From contig CP143548.1 in assembly GCA_037015955.1 (NCBI GenBank), positions 1,351,001 to 1,415,000 of the forward strand: a stretch of DNA of 64,000 bases, in the 5' to 3' direction. The position numbers were made by a program, and so were the translations under genes. Under the pieces are notes generated by a model. The model ran no database searches. It had not been told where the DNA came from and worked only from the letters and a program-made list of their open reading frames with translations. Shown here piece by piece: positions 25,667 to 36,217 of the stretch. Source of the stretch: Lachnospiraceae bacterium JLR.KK008 (GTDB lineage Bacteria; Bacillota; Clostridia; Lachnospirales; Lachnospiraceae). Positions within the stretch are counted from its first letter, which is position 1; the number at the start of each line of letters is the position of its first letter.

Positions 25667-26482
25667 TCATACACCAAAAAACGATTCCAGAAAAGGAACA
25701 AGACCGTCATGGTTGTTGTCTTTTTCCGTAATGACATCGGCGGCAGCCTTTGCGCCGACAGAACCGTTGCACATGGCAACGCCCAGACCGGCGGCTTCTA
25801 ACATGGAGATGTCATTGTCCTGATCCCCGGCAGACATTGTGTGGGAGATCGGGATATGCAGATGCTCCGCCAGACGGACCAGAGCGTCTCCTTTCCCGGC
25901 GCCTGCCGGAAACATTTCCAGTAATCTGTCAGTAGAACAGATCAGGTTGACATGTCCCTGTGCCCAAGGGAGAAGAGATTCACGGAGCGCTTCGATCTTT
26001 GAGCGGTCGTCGAGTGTGATCGCCAGACATTTGAAGGGAGGTTTTTCGAGAGCGCCTGTTATGTCATCGGTGAGCAGAGACGGCATATGGATATTTTTCT
26101 GATAAGCAGTCAGCTCCGGTGTCTGTCTTCTGGCGACAATCTCCGTGTCAGTGTAGGTATGGCAGTGGAGACCTGCCTTTTCGCTCGCTTGCAGTACATA
26201 GCTGGTCTCCTCCATAGTGAGACGGATCTCGGAAACCACTTCCTTCGTCTGGGCATTGACGATCAGACCGCCGTTGTTGGCGATATAGTAAAGGTTTTGA
26301 TCAGATATGGGGAGGAGCTGTCTTGCCTCAATGACGCTGACAAGAGGTCTGCCGGAAGTGATAGCCAGATAATGACCTGCGTCAGTCAGTTTTTTCACGG
26401 CTTCGATGGTGGCCGGTGTCATCGTTTTTTCCTTTGTCAGAAGCGTTTCATCCAGATCTGTAAAAAATATTTTCTTTTCCAT
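25667..26482 (-). CDS. Cof-type HAD-IIB hydrolase
   Basis: A 271-residue HAD subfamily IIB phosphatase. Motif I is IFFTDLDETLL (nucleophile Asp9), motif II is AITSGRP, and motif IV is SAGDQDNDISMLEAAGLGVAMCNGS, with the large C2 cap in between (about residues 85-195). AKAAADVITEKDNNHDGLV near the end is the usual Cof family C-terminus. Members dephosphorylate sugar phosphates, FMN or similar small molecules; the substrate is not predictable. AAGGGG precedes the start. The PHP gene upstream ends 33 bases before it, on the same strand. Confidence 0.9.
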   Translation of the reverse strand: MEKKIFFTDLDETLLTKEKTMTPATIEAVKKLTDAGHYLAITSGRPLVSVIEARQLLPISDQNLYYIANNGGLIVNAQTKEVVSEIRLTMEETSYVLQASEKAGLHCHTYTDTEIVARRQTPELTAYQKNIHMPSLLTDDITGALEKPPFKCLAITLDDRSKIEALRESLLPWAQGHVNLICSTDRLLEMFPAGAGKGDALVRLAEHLHIPISHTMSAGDQDNDISMLEAAGLGVAMCNGSVGAKAAADVITEKDNNHDGLVPFLESFFGV

Positions 26483-26515
26483 GGAAAGAGTCCCCTTTCT
26501 GTTACGGTTGTTATA

Positions 26516-27361
26516 TTACGGGTGGTGCCGGTGACGATCGAGTTCATTTAAAATATCATCTGATATATATAAATTTCCCCTGCCTGTGCCAAGATCAATC
26601 TCCGGTTTGTTGGAGCCGTGAAAATCGGAGCCGCCTGTGATGAGCAGATGGTATTTTTCAGCGAGACGGAGCATCTGTCGCTGCTCCCCGGCGTTGTAGG
26701 TGGAGTAAAAGGCTTCGATACCGGCCAGACCGTTCTCCACAAGTGTGCGGACAAGGCCGTCAAGAACCGCTTCGCTCATATGATAGAGCGGCGGGTGAGC
26801 CAGCACGGGGATACCGCCGGCTTCCAGCACAAGCCGTACGGCCTGCAGGGGCGTTACCTTTTCACGGGGGATAAAGCAGGGGGCGTTATCCCCGATGTAG
26901 CGGTCAAAGGCTTCTTTCATGCTTTTCACACAGCCATGTTCGAGCAGATAGCGGGCATAGTGCGCTCTGGTGATGACAGCGCCGGGATTGGCCGCTGTCA
27001 ATGTCTCATAAGTAATGTCGATCCCGGTGTGTTCCCGTAACCTTTCACACATTTTTTCATTTCTGTGCTCTCTGGAAGAGACGAACTCTGCCAGGGCAGA
27101 TAAAAAAACAGGCGTTTTATAATCAATATAGAGACCCAGCACATGCACATCTTTCTTATCATAAGAGGTGGAGAACTCAATGCCGGGAATGACGACGACA
27201 GGCTGGTCTGCAGCGGTCTCCATTGCCTCGTCGAGTCCGTCCGCCGTGTCATGGTCGGTCAGTGCAAAAGCAGTCAGCCCCTTCTCGACTGCGTATTGGA
27301 CGAGCCGGGAAGGGGAGAGCGTGCCGTCCGATTTGTTGGAATGTACGTGCAGATCTATCAT
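26516..27361 (-). CDS. PHP-domain protein, YciV/RNase AM-like
   Basis: A 281-residue PHP phosphoesterase. MIDLHVHSNKSDGTLSP, FALTDHDTADGLDEA, IPGIEFSTSY, ITRAHYARYLLE, PVLAHPPLYH and ITGGSDFHGSNKP follow the order in YciV-type proteins, with all the expected metal ligands. Some members are 3',5'-nucleoside bisphosphate phosphatases or 5'-3' exonucleases acting on RNA ends. That specificity is a family-based guess. It lies between the ABC-F gene (14 bases) and the Cof-type HAD gene on the same strand. Confidence 0.85.
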   Translation of the reverse strand: MIDLHVHSNKSDGTLSPSRLVQYAVEKGLTAFALTDHDTADGLDEAMETAADQPVVVIPGIEFSTSYDKKDVHVLGLYIDYKTPVFLSALAEFVSSREHRNEKMCERLREHTGIDITYETLTAANPGAVITRAHYARYLLEHGCVKSMKEAFDRYIGDNAPCFIPREKVTPLQAVRLVLEAGGIPVLAHPPLYHMSEAVLDGLVRTLVENGLAGIEAFYSTYNAGEQRQMLRLAEKYHLLITGGSDFHGSNKPEIDLGTGRGNLYISDDILNELDRHRHHP

Positions 27362-27375
27362 TGTATGATTGCTCC

Positions 27376-29013
27376 TTAGTTGTCGTCGTCTTCTTTGTTG
27401 GCCGTGTATACGGTGCGTTTTCTGGCCATCTCGTCATTTTCCAGATATTCATCGTAAGTTGTGATCTTGTCGATCAGCTTACCGTCCGGCAGGATTTCCA
27501 TGATGCGGTTGGCCGTTGTCTGGACGAACTGATGATCGTGACAGGAGAAGAGAGCGACGCCCGGGAACTTGATCAGTCCATTATTGAGGGCAGTGATCGA
27601 CTCCATATCCAGATGGTTGGTCGGCTCGTCGAGGACGAGACAGTTTGCGCCGGAGATCATCATCTTGGAGAGCAGGCAGCGCACCTTTTCTCCACCGGAC
27701 AGCACTTTTACTTTTTTGACGCCGTCTTCCCCGGCAAAGAGCATACGCCCGAGAAAACCGCGGACATAAGTGACGTCTTTGATGGCGGAATATCCGGTCA
27801 GCCAGTCGACGATCGTCAGATCGTTATTAAATTCTTCGGTGCTGTCTTTCGGGAAATATGCCTGAGAGGTTGTGACCCCCCATTTGTAAGTCCCTTTGTC
27901 CGGTTCCATCTCTCCCATAAGAATCTGGAATAAGGTTGTCTTTGCCAGTTCATTGCTGCCGACGAAGGCGATCTTATCATCATGGCCTAAAATAAAGGAG
28001 ATGTTGTCCAGTATTTTCTCACCGTCGATCGTCTTGGAGATGCCTTCCACGGAGAGTACTTCGTTACCGATCTCGCGCTCCGGCCGGAAATCAATATAAG
28101 GATATTTACGACTGGACGGTTTGATTTCCTCCAGCTCGATCTTTTCCAGCGCCTTCTTACGTGAGGTGGCCTGCTTTGATTTGGAGGCGTTGGCGGAGAA
28201 TCGGGAAATAAATTCCTGCAGCTCCTTGATCTTTTCTTCCTTTTTCTTGTTGGCTTCCTTCATCTGCCGGATCAGGAGCTGGCTAGACTCAAACCAGAAG
28301 TCATAGTTTCCGGCATAGAGCTGAATCTTGCCATAGTCAATGTCGGCAGTGTGGGTACATACTTTATTTAAGAAGTAACGGTCGTGGGATACGACGATAA
28401 CCGTATTGTTAAAATTGATCAGAAACTCTTCGAGCCAGGCGATGGCGTCAAGATCGAGATGGTTGGTCGGCTCGTCGAGCAGCAAAATGTCCGGATTGCC
28501 AAACAGAGCCTTGGCCAGCAATACTTTTACTTTCTCATTACCGTTGAGGTTTTTCATCAGGCTGTCATGATACTGTGTCTCGATACCGAGGCCGTTCAAG
28601 AGCATGGCGGCGTTGGACTCTGCCTCCCAGCCGTCCATCTCCGCAAATTCTGCCTCCAGTTCGCTGGCGCGGATGCCGTCCTCATCGGAGAAGTCTTCCT
28701 TTGCGTAGATGGCGTCTTTTTCCTTCATAATCTGATAGAGGCGCGGATTGCCCATAATGACGACATCCATGGCCGGGTATTCATCGTATTTGAAGTGATC
28801 CTGTTCGAGAAAGGACAGACGCTGTCCCGGTGTCATGGAAATATCACCTTTGGTCGTTTCCAGCTGTCCGGATAATATTTTCAGGAAAGTGGATTTTCCC
28901 GCGCCATTGGCGCCGATGAGACCATAGCAGTTGCCTTCGGTAAATTTAATATTAACGTCCTCAAATAAGGCTTTTTTTCCGATCCGTAATGTTACATTGT
29001 TTGCGCTTATCAT
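27376..29013 (-). CDS. ABC-F family ATP-binding protein, YbiT-like
   Basis: A 545-residue protein with two ABC cassettes and no membrane segments. These proteins act on ribosomes as translation factors or antibiotic-resistance proteins. The first cassette has Walker A GLIGANGAGKST, a poor signature LNGNEKVKVLLAKAL and Walker B ILLLDEPTNHLDL. The linker (about 250-310) includes SRFSANASKSKQATSRKKALEKI, like the YbiT linker. The second has a degenerate Walker A GSNELAKTT, signature LSGGEKVRCLLSK, Walker B and DEPTNHLDMES. The late SCHDHQFV loop replaces the usual SHDRxF. AAAGGTC lies upstream of the ATG. Confidence 0.9.
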   Translation of the reverse strand: MISANNVTLRIGKKALFEDVNIKFTEGNCYGLIGANGAGKSTFLKILSGQLETTKGDISMTPGQRLSFLEQDHFKYDEYPAMDVVIMGNPRLYQIMKEKDAIYAKEDFSDEDGIRASELEAEFAEMDGWEAESNAAMLLNGLGIETQYHDSLMKNLNGNEKVKVLLAKALFGNPDILLLDEPTNHLDLDAIAWLEEFLINFNNTVIVVSHDRYFLNKVCTHTADIDYGKIQLYAGNYDFWFESSQLLIRQMKEANKKKEEKIKELQEFISRFSANASKSKQATSRKKALEKIELEEIKPSSRKYPYIDFRPEREIGNEVLSVEGISKTIDGEKILDNISFILGHDDKIAFVGSNELAKTTLFQILMGEMEPDKGTYKWGVTTSQAYFPKDSTEEFNNDLTIVDWLTGYSAIKDVTYVRGFLGRMLFAGEDGVKKVKVLSGGEKVRCLLSKMMISGANCLVLDEPTNHLDMESITALNNGLIKFPGVALFSCHDHQFVQTTANRIMEILPDGKLIDKITTYDEYLENDEMARKRTVYTANKEDDDN

Positions 29014-29157
29014 AACTTTTGACCTTTCTTTCTTAATACTTTGGAATGTTTCAGTTCCGCTTTTATCCGTCTTTTCCTATTTTACAGAAAATATAGGATT
29101 TTGCAAGGAAAATGTGTTATACTTACCGTATTATACAGGAAAAAGGAGATGATACCT

Positions 29158-29760
29158 ATGAGCAATCAGGTGATCGTGATCAGCCGTCAGTTTGGCAGCG
29201 GCGGAAGAAAAATAGGAAAGATATTGTCGGACAGACTTCAGATTCCATATTATGATATGGCGTTGATTGAGATCGCTTCCAAGCGCAGCGAGGCGGATTA
29301 CACGTCTCTTCTGGAGGTGGATGAGAAGAAGATCAGCCGTAAGTGGTATTCCTTCCCGATGGAGGTGGGCCCGGGGTATCAGATGAAGAAAGTTCCCATG
29401 AACGAAGAGCTGTTCAGCCTTCAGGCGGAGATCATCAAGGATCTGGCGAACCAGAGTCCCTGTATCATCATCGGCAGAGGGGCGGATTATATTCTCAGAG
29501 AAAATGCGAGAATGCTCAGTGTCTTTATCCATGCGGATATGGAGACAAAACTGGAAGTTGTATGCAGGCATTATAATCTTTCCCGGGAAGATGCGCTGTC
29601 ACTGATCCGCAAGACAGACAAACAGCGCAGTGTTTATTATAATTATTATACGGAATATAAATGGGGCGACATCAATAACTATGACATCTCGTTAGACCGG
29701 GGCCGGATCGGCATTGACAAATGTGTGGATATTCTGGAGACGCTCTATCAGTCTCTTTAG
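29158..29760 (+). CDS. Cytidylate kinase-like protein
   Basis: A 200-residue protein of the cytidylate-kinase-like family (PF13189 type). VIVISRQFGSGGRKIGKILSDRL is a P-loop NMP-kinase variant, IPYYDMALIEIASK follows, and CIIIGRGADYIL, FIHADMETKLEVV and KTDKQRSVYYNYYTEYKWGD are typical. These proteins are widespread in Clostridia but differ from true Cmk, and their substrate is unknown. AAAAGGAG 9 bases upstream supports the ATG at 29158. TATACT at 29118 is a possible -10 box. The gene diverges from the ABC-F gene. Confidence 0.8.
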   Translation: MSNQVIVISRQFGSGGRKIGKILSDRLQIPYYDMALIEIASKRSEADYTSLLEVDEKKISRKWYSFPMEVGPGYQMKKVPMNEELFSLQAEIIKDLANQSPCIIIGRGADYILRENARMLSVFIHADMETKLEVVCRHYNLSREDALSLIRKTDKQRSVYYNYYTEYKWGDINNYDISLDRGRIGIDKCVDILETLYQSL

Positions 29761-29796
29761 AGGAGGAACGGTGCCTGACCGGGAGCGGAATCATTC

Positions 29797-29825
29797 TGGA
29801 CAAATACAGGCAAAATCGGTATAAT
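29797..29825 (+). promoter_or_regulatory. Promoter of the GGDEF-protein gene
   Basis: TGGACA (29797-29802) and TATAAT (29820-29825) are 17 bases apart, a good sigma-A-type promoter. Transcription would begin near 29832 and give a leader of about 64 bases before the ATG at 29896. Confidence 0.75.
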
Positions 29826-29895
29826 GAAATTGAATTTCCGGCTGTGGTTCAGCGATGATAAACCGGGAAAACTTAAGAGATGAGAGGTATGGTTT

Positions 29896-30825
29896 ATGGG
29901 ATACGGAGCGCTTCCTTTGGAGAAAAGACTGAAGGAAAACATTAAAAATTACGGGCTTGACAATCTATATCAGATCGTGGAACTGAAAAAACAGATGTTA
30001 TTGCTGCAGGAGCTTACGGGGCTGAAGATTCTTCTGACAGACAGACATGGGGAGAAGATGGCTGCCGTAGGAAATTTTACGGATTTCACACCTGACGTAG
30101 TGGGGGAACCCGGCAGAAAACTGCGCGTGGCCAATCGGACGGTGGGACATGTGTATACGAAAGAGGACGCGGTGGAAGCCGGAAAAGAAAAGCTGGCGGC
30201 GGACTTTCTGGAAGCACTTGTGCGGACGTGGGAGCGGCTGGGGGAAGAAGTGTTTACGAACAAAGAGAGCGCCGTCTATATTGACGAGATAGAACAGCAG
30301 TTGGAGAAGGAGCAATATCAGGTCAAACATGGAGAGAAAGAAGACGTGCTGACCGGAGTGCTGAACAAGACATATTTTGAGGAGCGCATGAAAGTGCTGG
30401 ATCGTCTGGAGACCGTACCGGTGGCGGCAGTGGAGGCCAATATCAATGACTGGAAATTTGTCAATGATCATTACGGGGACGAGGAAAGTGACAGACTGAT
30501 CCGTCTGATCGCTCAGATCTTAAAGGAAGAGGCCGGAGAAGAATACATACTGGGCCGTGTGGACGGCGATGTTTTCCATATTGCCATTCCGACTGCCGAC
30601 GAGGAAGAAGCGGAGGGTTATGTCAAACGGGTGCAGAGCAGATGCGATGCCTGTGACGATGATAAACTGACACCTTCCGTAGCCGTGGGCATCATGTACA
30701 AGAGCAACGTGGAAGAAAAGCTGGAGGATGTGTTTGCCGAGGCGGAATATAAAATGTTTGAGAATAAATATGAGATGAAGCATTCGGTAGCTTATCAGGA
30801 GCGGTTGCACAGGAACTTGAAATGA
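29896..30825 (+). CDS. GGDEF-domain protein with degenerate active site
   Basis: A 309-residue protein. Residues about 20-140 hold an N-terminal sensor-like region (LKKQMLLLQELTGLKILLTDRHGEKMAAVG). Residues about 145-309 form a GGDEF domain: DVLTGVLNKTYFEERM, NDWKFVNDHYGDEESDRLIRL and YILGRVDGDVFHIAIP at about 222-228. The signature GG[DE]EF reads DGDVF, so diguanylate cyclase activity is doubtful; degenerate GGDEF proteins often bind c-di-GMP or GTP, or act as partners. No EAL domain or membrane segment is present. It is a single-gene unit with its own promoter and terminator. Confidence 0.75.
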   Translation: MGYGALPLEKRLKENIKNYGLDNLYQIVELKKQMLLLQELTGLKILLTDRHGEKMAAVGNFTDFTPDVVGEPGRKLRVANRTVGHVYTKEDAVEAGKEKLAADFLEALVRTWERLGEEVFTNKESAVYIDEIEQQLEKEQYQVKHGEKEDVLTGVLNKTYFEERMKVLDRLETVPVAAVEANINDWKFVNDHYGDEESDRLIRLIAQILKEEAGEEYILGRVDGDVFHIAIPTADEEEAEGYVKRVQSRCDACDDDKLTPSVAVGIMYKSNVEEKLEDVFAEAEYKMFENKYEMKHSVAYQERLHRNLK

Positions 30826-30892
30826 GGGATTTGAGACAGAGACCGGGAACTGATTAAACCGGAAGCGAATACAGACTGATGACGGAATGCGG

Positions 30893-30922
30893 CCGGTCCT
30901 GCGATAGCAGGACCGGTTTTTT
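30893..30922 (+). terminator. Intrinsic terminator after the GGDEF gene
   Basis: CCGGTCCTGC (30893-30902) pairs perfectly with GCAGGACCGG (30907-30916) around a GATA tetraloop, followed by six T. It lies about 70 bases downstream of the stop codon and just before the class D beta-lactamase promoter. Confidence 0.93.
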
Positions 30923-30960
30923 GTGTACCCGGGCGGGAACAGAACTTTTCAGACTGCTGC

Positions 30961-30989
30961 TTGACTTCTAAATCTTACTAATGTAATAT
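30961..30989 (+). promoter_or_regulatory. Promoter and BlaI-type operator of the beta-lactamase gene
   Basis: TTGACT (30961-30966) and TAATAT (30984-30989) are 17 bases apart. A palindrome TTAC-TAAT-GTAA (30975-30986) overlaps the spacer and the -10 box. The same TTAC-N4-GTAA palindrome occurs in the blaR1 promoter at 33909-33920. BlaI/MecI repressors bind dyads with TAC/GTA half-sites, so this is a likely BlaI operator. Confidence 0.8.
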
Positions 30990-31056
30990 TTGGAAGAAGA
31001 AAGTACGGAAGAGGACGCAGAGATATGAGGCGGCGAAGCGTGGGAAGGAGAACTTT

Positions 31057-32079
31057 ATGAAAAGACAACATTGTATTGGGAAGACAGTATGTCTGGTGAT
31101 CACCGGTATTTTTATTTTGGGAGGCTGCGGCAGACAAAAACAGGAAATCCCGGAGAGCGCGGACAAAGAGTATGCGGTGGAGACAGAGGAAACGGAACAG
31201 ACAGAAGAGACAGAACAGACAGAAGGGACAGTGCAGGCAGAGGGGACAGAGCAGGACGATATAGTGCAGGATGATACCATTTCGGAGCCGGAGACAGTGG
31301 AGGCCGACTGGGCACAGTACTTTGATGGTCTCAATGGCGCCGCGGTTCTCTATGATCCATCGGCTATGCGATATACGGTATACAATCGGGAACTTGCACA
31401 GACGAGACGGTCCCCCTGTTCCACATTTAAGATCATCTCTTCGCTGGCGGCCCTGGAGAGCGGGGCGATTGACCCGGACGATTCCCTTCGCATCTGGAGC
31501 GGAGAGACATTCTGGAATGAAGACTGGAATCATGATATGGAGTTTCAGGAGGCATTCCGCGTCTCCTGTGTCTGGTATTTCCGGGAAATCATCGACGAGA
31601 TTGGGCAGGAGACAATGCAGAGAGAGCTGGACAGACTCCAGTATGGCAACTGCGATAGCTCCGACTGGGAAGGGCGGCAGAATACAAATAACAGCAATCG
31701 CGCGCTGACCGGGTTCTGGATCGAATCGTCACTGCTGATTTCTCCACAGGAACAGACAGAAGTGATGGAACGCATCTTTGGAGAAAATTCTGCCTATTCG
31801 CAGCGGACGTTAGATGCGTTAAGGCAGGTTATGCTGACAGAACAGGAAGAGACAGAAATAACTGTCTATGGTAAGACCGGCATGGGCAAGGCAGAGGGTG
31901 TTGTCGTTGACGCATGGTTTACCGGATTCGCGGAGCGAGCGGAGGGTCCTCTCTATTTTTGTGTATATCTCGGGAGAACGGATGGGAAAACGGTATCCAG
32001 CGCTGCGGCGAAGGAGATTGCAGTGCGGCTGGTTGCGGACGCCTGCTGCGGCTTGCTTCCGGAGGCTGATCAGAATTAG
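31057..32079 (+). CDS. Class D beta-lactamase, lipoprotein type
   Basis: A 340-residue secreted lipoprotein: LGGC lipobox with Cys24, then a Glu/Thr-rich linker (about 43-85) and a class D beta-lactamase/transpeptidase domain. Class D motifs are in place: Ser122-Thr-Phe-Lys125, Ser170-Cys-Val172, YGN at 196-198 and Lys-Thr-Gly at 273-275. FWIESSLLISPQEQ is typical for this class. It resembles the anchored class D enzymes of Clostridioides (CDD type). Its promoter bears a BlaI-type palindrome, and it ends in a four-base overlap with the convergent blaR1. Active beta-lactam hydrolysis is expected, but not proved by sequence. Confidence 0.87.
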   Translation: MKRQHCIGKTVCLVITGIFILGGCGRQKQEIPESADKEYAVETEETEQTEETEQTEGTVQAEGTEQDDIVQDDTISEPETVEADWAQYFDGLNGAAVLYDPSAMRYTVYNRELAQTRRSPCSTFKIISSLAALESGAIDPDDSLRIWSGETFWNEDWNHDMEFQEAFRVSCVWYFREIIDEIGQETMQRELDRLQYGNCDSSDWEGRQNTNNSNRALTGFWIESSLLISPQEQTEVMERIFGENSAYSQRTLDALRQVMLTEQEETEITVYGKTGMGKAEGVVVDAWFTGFAERAEGPLYFCVYLGRTDGKTVSSAAAKEIAVRLVADACCGLLPEADQN

Positions 32080-33872
32080 TCCCAGATCCCCAGATCAGAG
32101 AGAATCGAAAGGGTCAGTTCTGCCGCCCGGGGGCCGGTTGCCAGCCGTTCATTCTGGATATTGGCTGCAAAAAAATACAGATGCCCGTCATGTTCGATAT
32201 AGCCGATAAACCAGCCGGAAATATTTTCTCCGTCCCTTTCTTCCGTCCCGGTTTTTCCATAGAGCGTACCATAGTCGGAGGAACCGAGACAAATGGCATT
32301 TTTCACAGTCTCAATATGTTCGGGTGAGAAATCAAACTGATTATAGTAAAATCTCTGCAGCAGTTCGACCTGCTCGACGGGAGAGATCTTCAGAGAAGAG
32401 TCTGTCCAATAGGAGGAGAGGTCTTCCCTGACCGTCTGATTGCCATATCCGATCTGCCGGATATAATCATGTACGGCAGACAGATCCGACTGCCGGTCGA
32501 TCGCCTGGAAATACCATGTCACGGAGTTTCGCATGGCGGACTCCAGCGTCTGGTCACAATTCCACTCGTCGTATTCGTGGTGTTGTCCGTCCCATAGTAT
32601 GAGCGTATCTTCCGGCGTGATGATTCCTGATTCGAGACCGAACAGGGCGCTGTATATTTTGTAAGTGGAGACCGGGGAGATGCGCGTCACCGCACGCTCC
32701 TGATCATAGATCTGCCAGGTGTCCTGGGCACTGTCATAGAGGACAAAGCTGCCTTTATTTTCGCCAAAGGAGTCGCCAAGATCAATCGGGGTAATATGTC
32801 TGCCCTGCTCCTGGAAGACATAACGGTCGCTGGCCGCGGCCCGGGTAGAGAGAAAGGGAGCAGCGGTCAGCGTGAAGACGGCGAGAAGTCCGCATACAAA
32901 ATAGCCGCACACTTTCTTTTTTAATGGCTGCGGTCGATAACTGGCAATGTTTATGATTCTTTTCCTTATCTGTGTTATGCCTCCACCGATGCCGGAGGCA
33001 AAGGGAAAGGGGGAAAGCGACAGTTTCTCAGCAAAATCAATCAAAGTATATCCATAATCTGCATAGGCGTCCTGCGACAGCATATTGAGCACGGAAGTAT
33101 CACAGGCAATTTCGCAATCATTTCGCATCTCTCTCAGGGCATACCAGACAAAAGGATGAAACCAGTATAGAATGTGGATGACATTGACGAAATGGTTGAC
33201 AAGTAAATCTTTATGTTTATAGTGCTGCAGTTCATGCAGAAGCAGATAGCGCATACGCTTCGTGTCCCGATCGGAGATCAGATGGATCGGCAGGTAAATG
33301 CAGGGCCTGAAAAGTCCTGCGATGACGGGAGATTTTAAAAATGCCGTACTGTAGACGGGAATGTCTCCGGCCAGATTCATTTCAGCCAGACAATTATGAT
33401 ACAGTCTGCGGATGGCCGTATTTTGCAGCGGCAGTGCCGATCGCCTGAAATGGTGAAAACGGATGGCAGCTCTCGCCAGAAGCAGCGCCATGACTGCGAT
33501 ACCGGTGATCCAGATGACGAAAAACAATAAACTGAGACCGGAAAGCGTCTCCCCGCCGACTGACATTCCATAGTCGTTTTGCCAGGCATCAGCGCCGGAG
33601 GGCTGCAATACTTGCGTCTTTGTGAGCAGGGGGGCCATATGGGAGGTTGTCATATCGCGCAGTCTACTGAATATGGAAAACATCCGGAAAGAATGGCCTG
33701 CAGGGAGCGGCAGAAAGGGAACGCTCAGAAGACCGAGCGGAAGAAACCACAGATTATACTGCATACGGCTGGTAAGACTGTTTCGAAACAGATGTTTTGC
33801 CGCCAGGAGAATACCGATCATAGCGCTGATCATTAAGTTGCATAGAAAGAAACGGATGATAAAATCGTTCAT
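32076..33872 (-). CDS. blaR1: BlaR1-type beta-lactam sensor and antirepressor peptidase
   Basis: A 598-residue membrane sensor-transducer. The N-terminal part has about four membrane helices with an M56 zinc-peptidase domain (HELQH at residues 213-217 in YLLLHELQHYKHKDL, then EIACD). A class D-like penicillin-binding sensor domain follows from about 370: Ser402-Thr-Tyr-Lys405, NSVTWYF, YGN and Lys540-Thr-Gly. Acylation of the sensor by a beta-lactam normally activates the peptidase, which leads to loss of the BlaI repressor. ATG 33872 is chosen because AGGAGGT lies upstream; an in-frame ATG at 33899 precedes that site. No blaI is adjacent. Confidence 0.92.
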   Translation of the reverse strand: MNDFIIRFFLCNLMISAMIGILLAAKHLFRNSLTSRMQYNLWFLPLGLLSVPFLPLPAGHSFRMFSIFSRLRDMTTSHMAPLLTKTQVLQPSGADAWQNDYGMSVGGETLSGLSLLFFVIWITGIAVMALLLARAAIRFHHFRRSALPLQNTAIRRLYHNCLAEMNLAGDIPVYSTAFLKSPVIAGLFRPCIYLPIHLISDRDTKRMRYLLLHELQHYKHKDLLVNHFVNVIHILYWFHPFVWYALREMRNDCEIACDTSVLNMLSQDAYADYGYTLIDFAEKLSLSPFPFASGIGGGITQIRKRIINIASYRPQPLKKKVCGYFVCGLLAVFTLTAAPFLSTRAAASDRYVFQEQGRHITPIDLGDSFGENKGSFVLYDSAQDTWQIYDQERAVTRISPVSTYKIYSALFGLESGIITPEDTLILWDGQHHEYDEWNCDQTLESAMRNSVTWYFQAIDRQSDLSAVHDYIRQIGYGNQTVREDLSSYWTDSSLKISPVEQVELLQRFYYNQFDFSPEHIETVKNAICLGSSDYGTLYGKTGTEERDGENISGWFIGYIEHDGHLYFFAANIQNERLATGPRAAELTLSILSDLGIWD

Positions 33873-33908
33873 GTCAGGCACCTCCTGTGCATACTGCACA
33901 TTTAAGTC

Positions 33909-33957
33909 TTACGCTTGTAATAGAAAATATTATAAAAGATCTCGTTTCCGATGTCAA
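33909..33957 (-). promoter_or_regulatory. Promoter and BlaI-type operator of blaR1
   Basis: On the minus strand TTGACA (33957-33952) and TATAAT (33934-33929) form a perfect consensus promoter with a 17-base spacer. Immediately downstream lies the palindrome TTAC-N4-GTAA (33909-33920), where RNA polymerase would start. A repressor there would block initiation. It matches the operator in the beta-lactamase promoter. Confidence 0.85.
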
Positions 33958-34129
33958 TGTGTGGGCGTCTGCCTGGCCGATCAGAGAATTGCTCAGGCAG
34001 TACAAAGGAGAAGAAAATCTAAAATAAGTATAAAATCTGCCGGAGATGGAAAAATTAAGAAAAAAAGAGTAATAAAGAGTATATATAAGTTATTAATAGA
34101 TAAATAGAGAAAACAAAAGATATATTGGG

Positions 34130-34158
34130 TTGCAGAAGGCTATGCAAAAAACTAATAT
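34130..34158 (+). promoter_or_regulatory. Promoter of groESL
   Basis: TTGCAG (34130-34135) and TAATAT (34153-34158) are 17 bases apart, a vegetative promoter. The CIRCE operator begins 12 bases downstream of the -10 box, so HrcA bound there would cover the start site. Confidence 0.8.
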
Positions 34159-34169
34159 ATGGATAGTTC

Positions 34170-34196
34170 TTAGCACTCAATCAAAGTGAGTGCTAA
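34170..34196. promoter_or_regulatory. CIRCE element (HrcA operator)
   Basis: TTAGCACTC (34170-34178), nine spacer bases, then GAGTGCTAA (34188-34196) match the CIRCE consensus perfectly. HrcA represses groESL through this element and is released on heat shock. It lies 50 bases before the groES start. The hrcA gene itself is not in the window. Confidence 0.97.
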
Positions 34197-34246
34197 TAAA
34201 TCAAAGAATAATCATCGATTTCAGTAAAGGACAGGAGGCATTCTAA

Positions 34247-36185
<1,939 letters not shown>

Positions 36186-36217
36186 GACACAGACAGACAA
36201 AAAGATTCGGTATGCCG

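Larger units (their letters stand above)
33873..34246. other. Intergenic region between blaR1 and groES
   Basis: This 374-base stretch holds the blaR1 ribosome site, promoter and operator at its left end and the groES promoter and CIRCE element at its right end. The middle (about 33960-34125) is AT-rich and purine-rich on the plus strand. I see no gene in it; in particular, no blaI and no hrcA. Confidence 0.7.

Noticed and set aside
33873..34246. Search for blaI in the gap between blaR1 and groES
   Set aside because: No frame on either strand shows a BlaI-type winged helix; the gap contains only promoters and operators.
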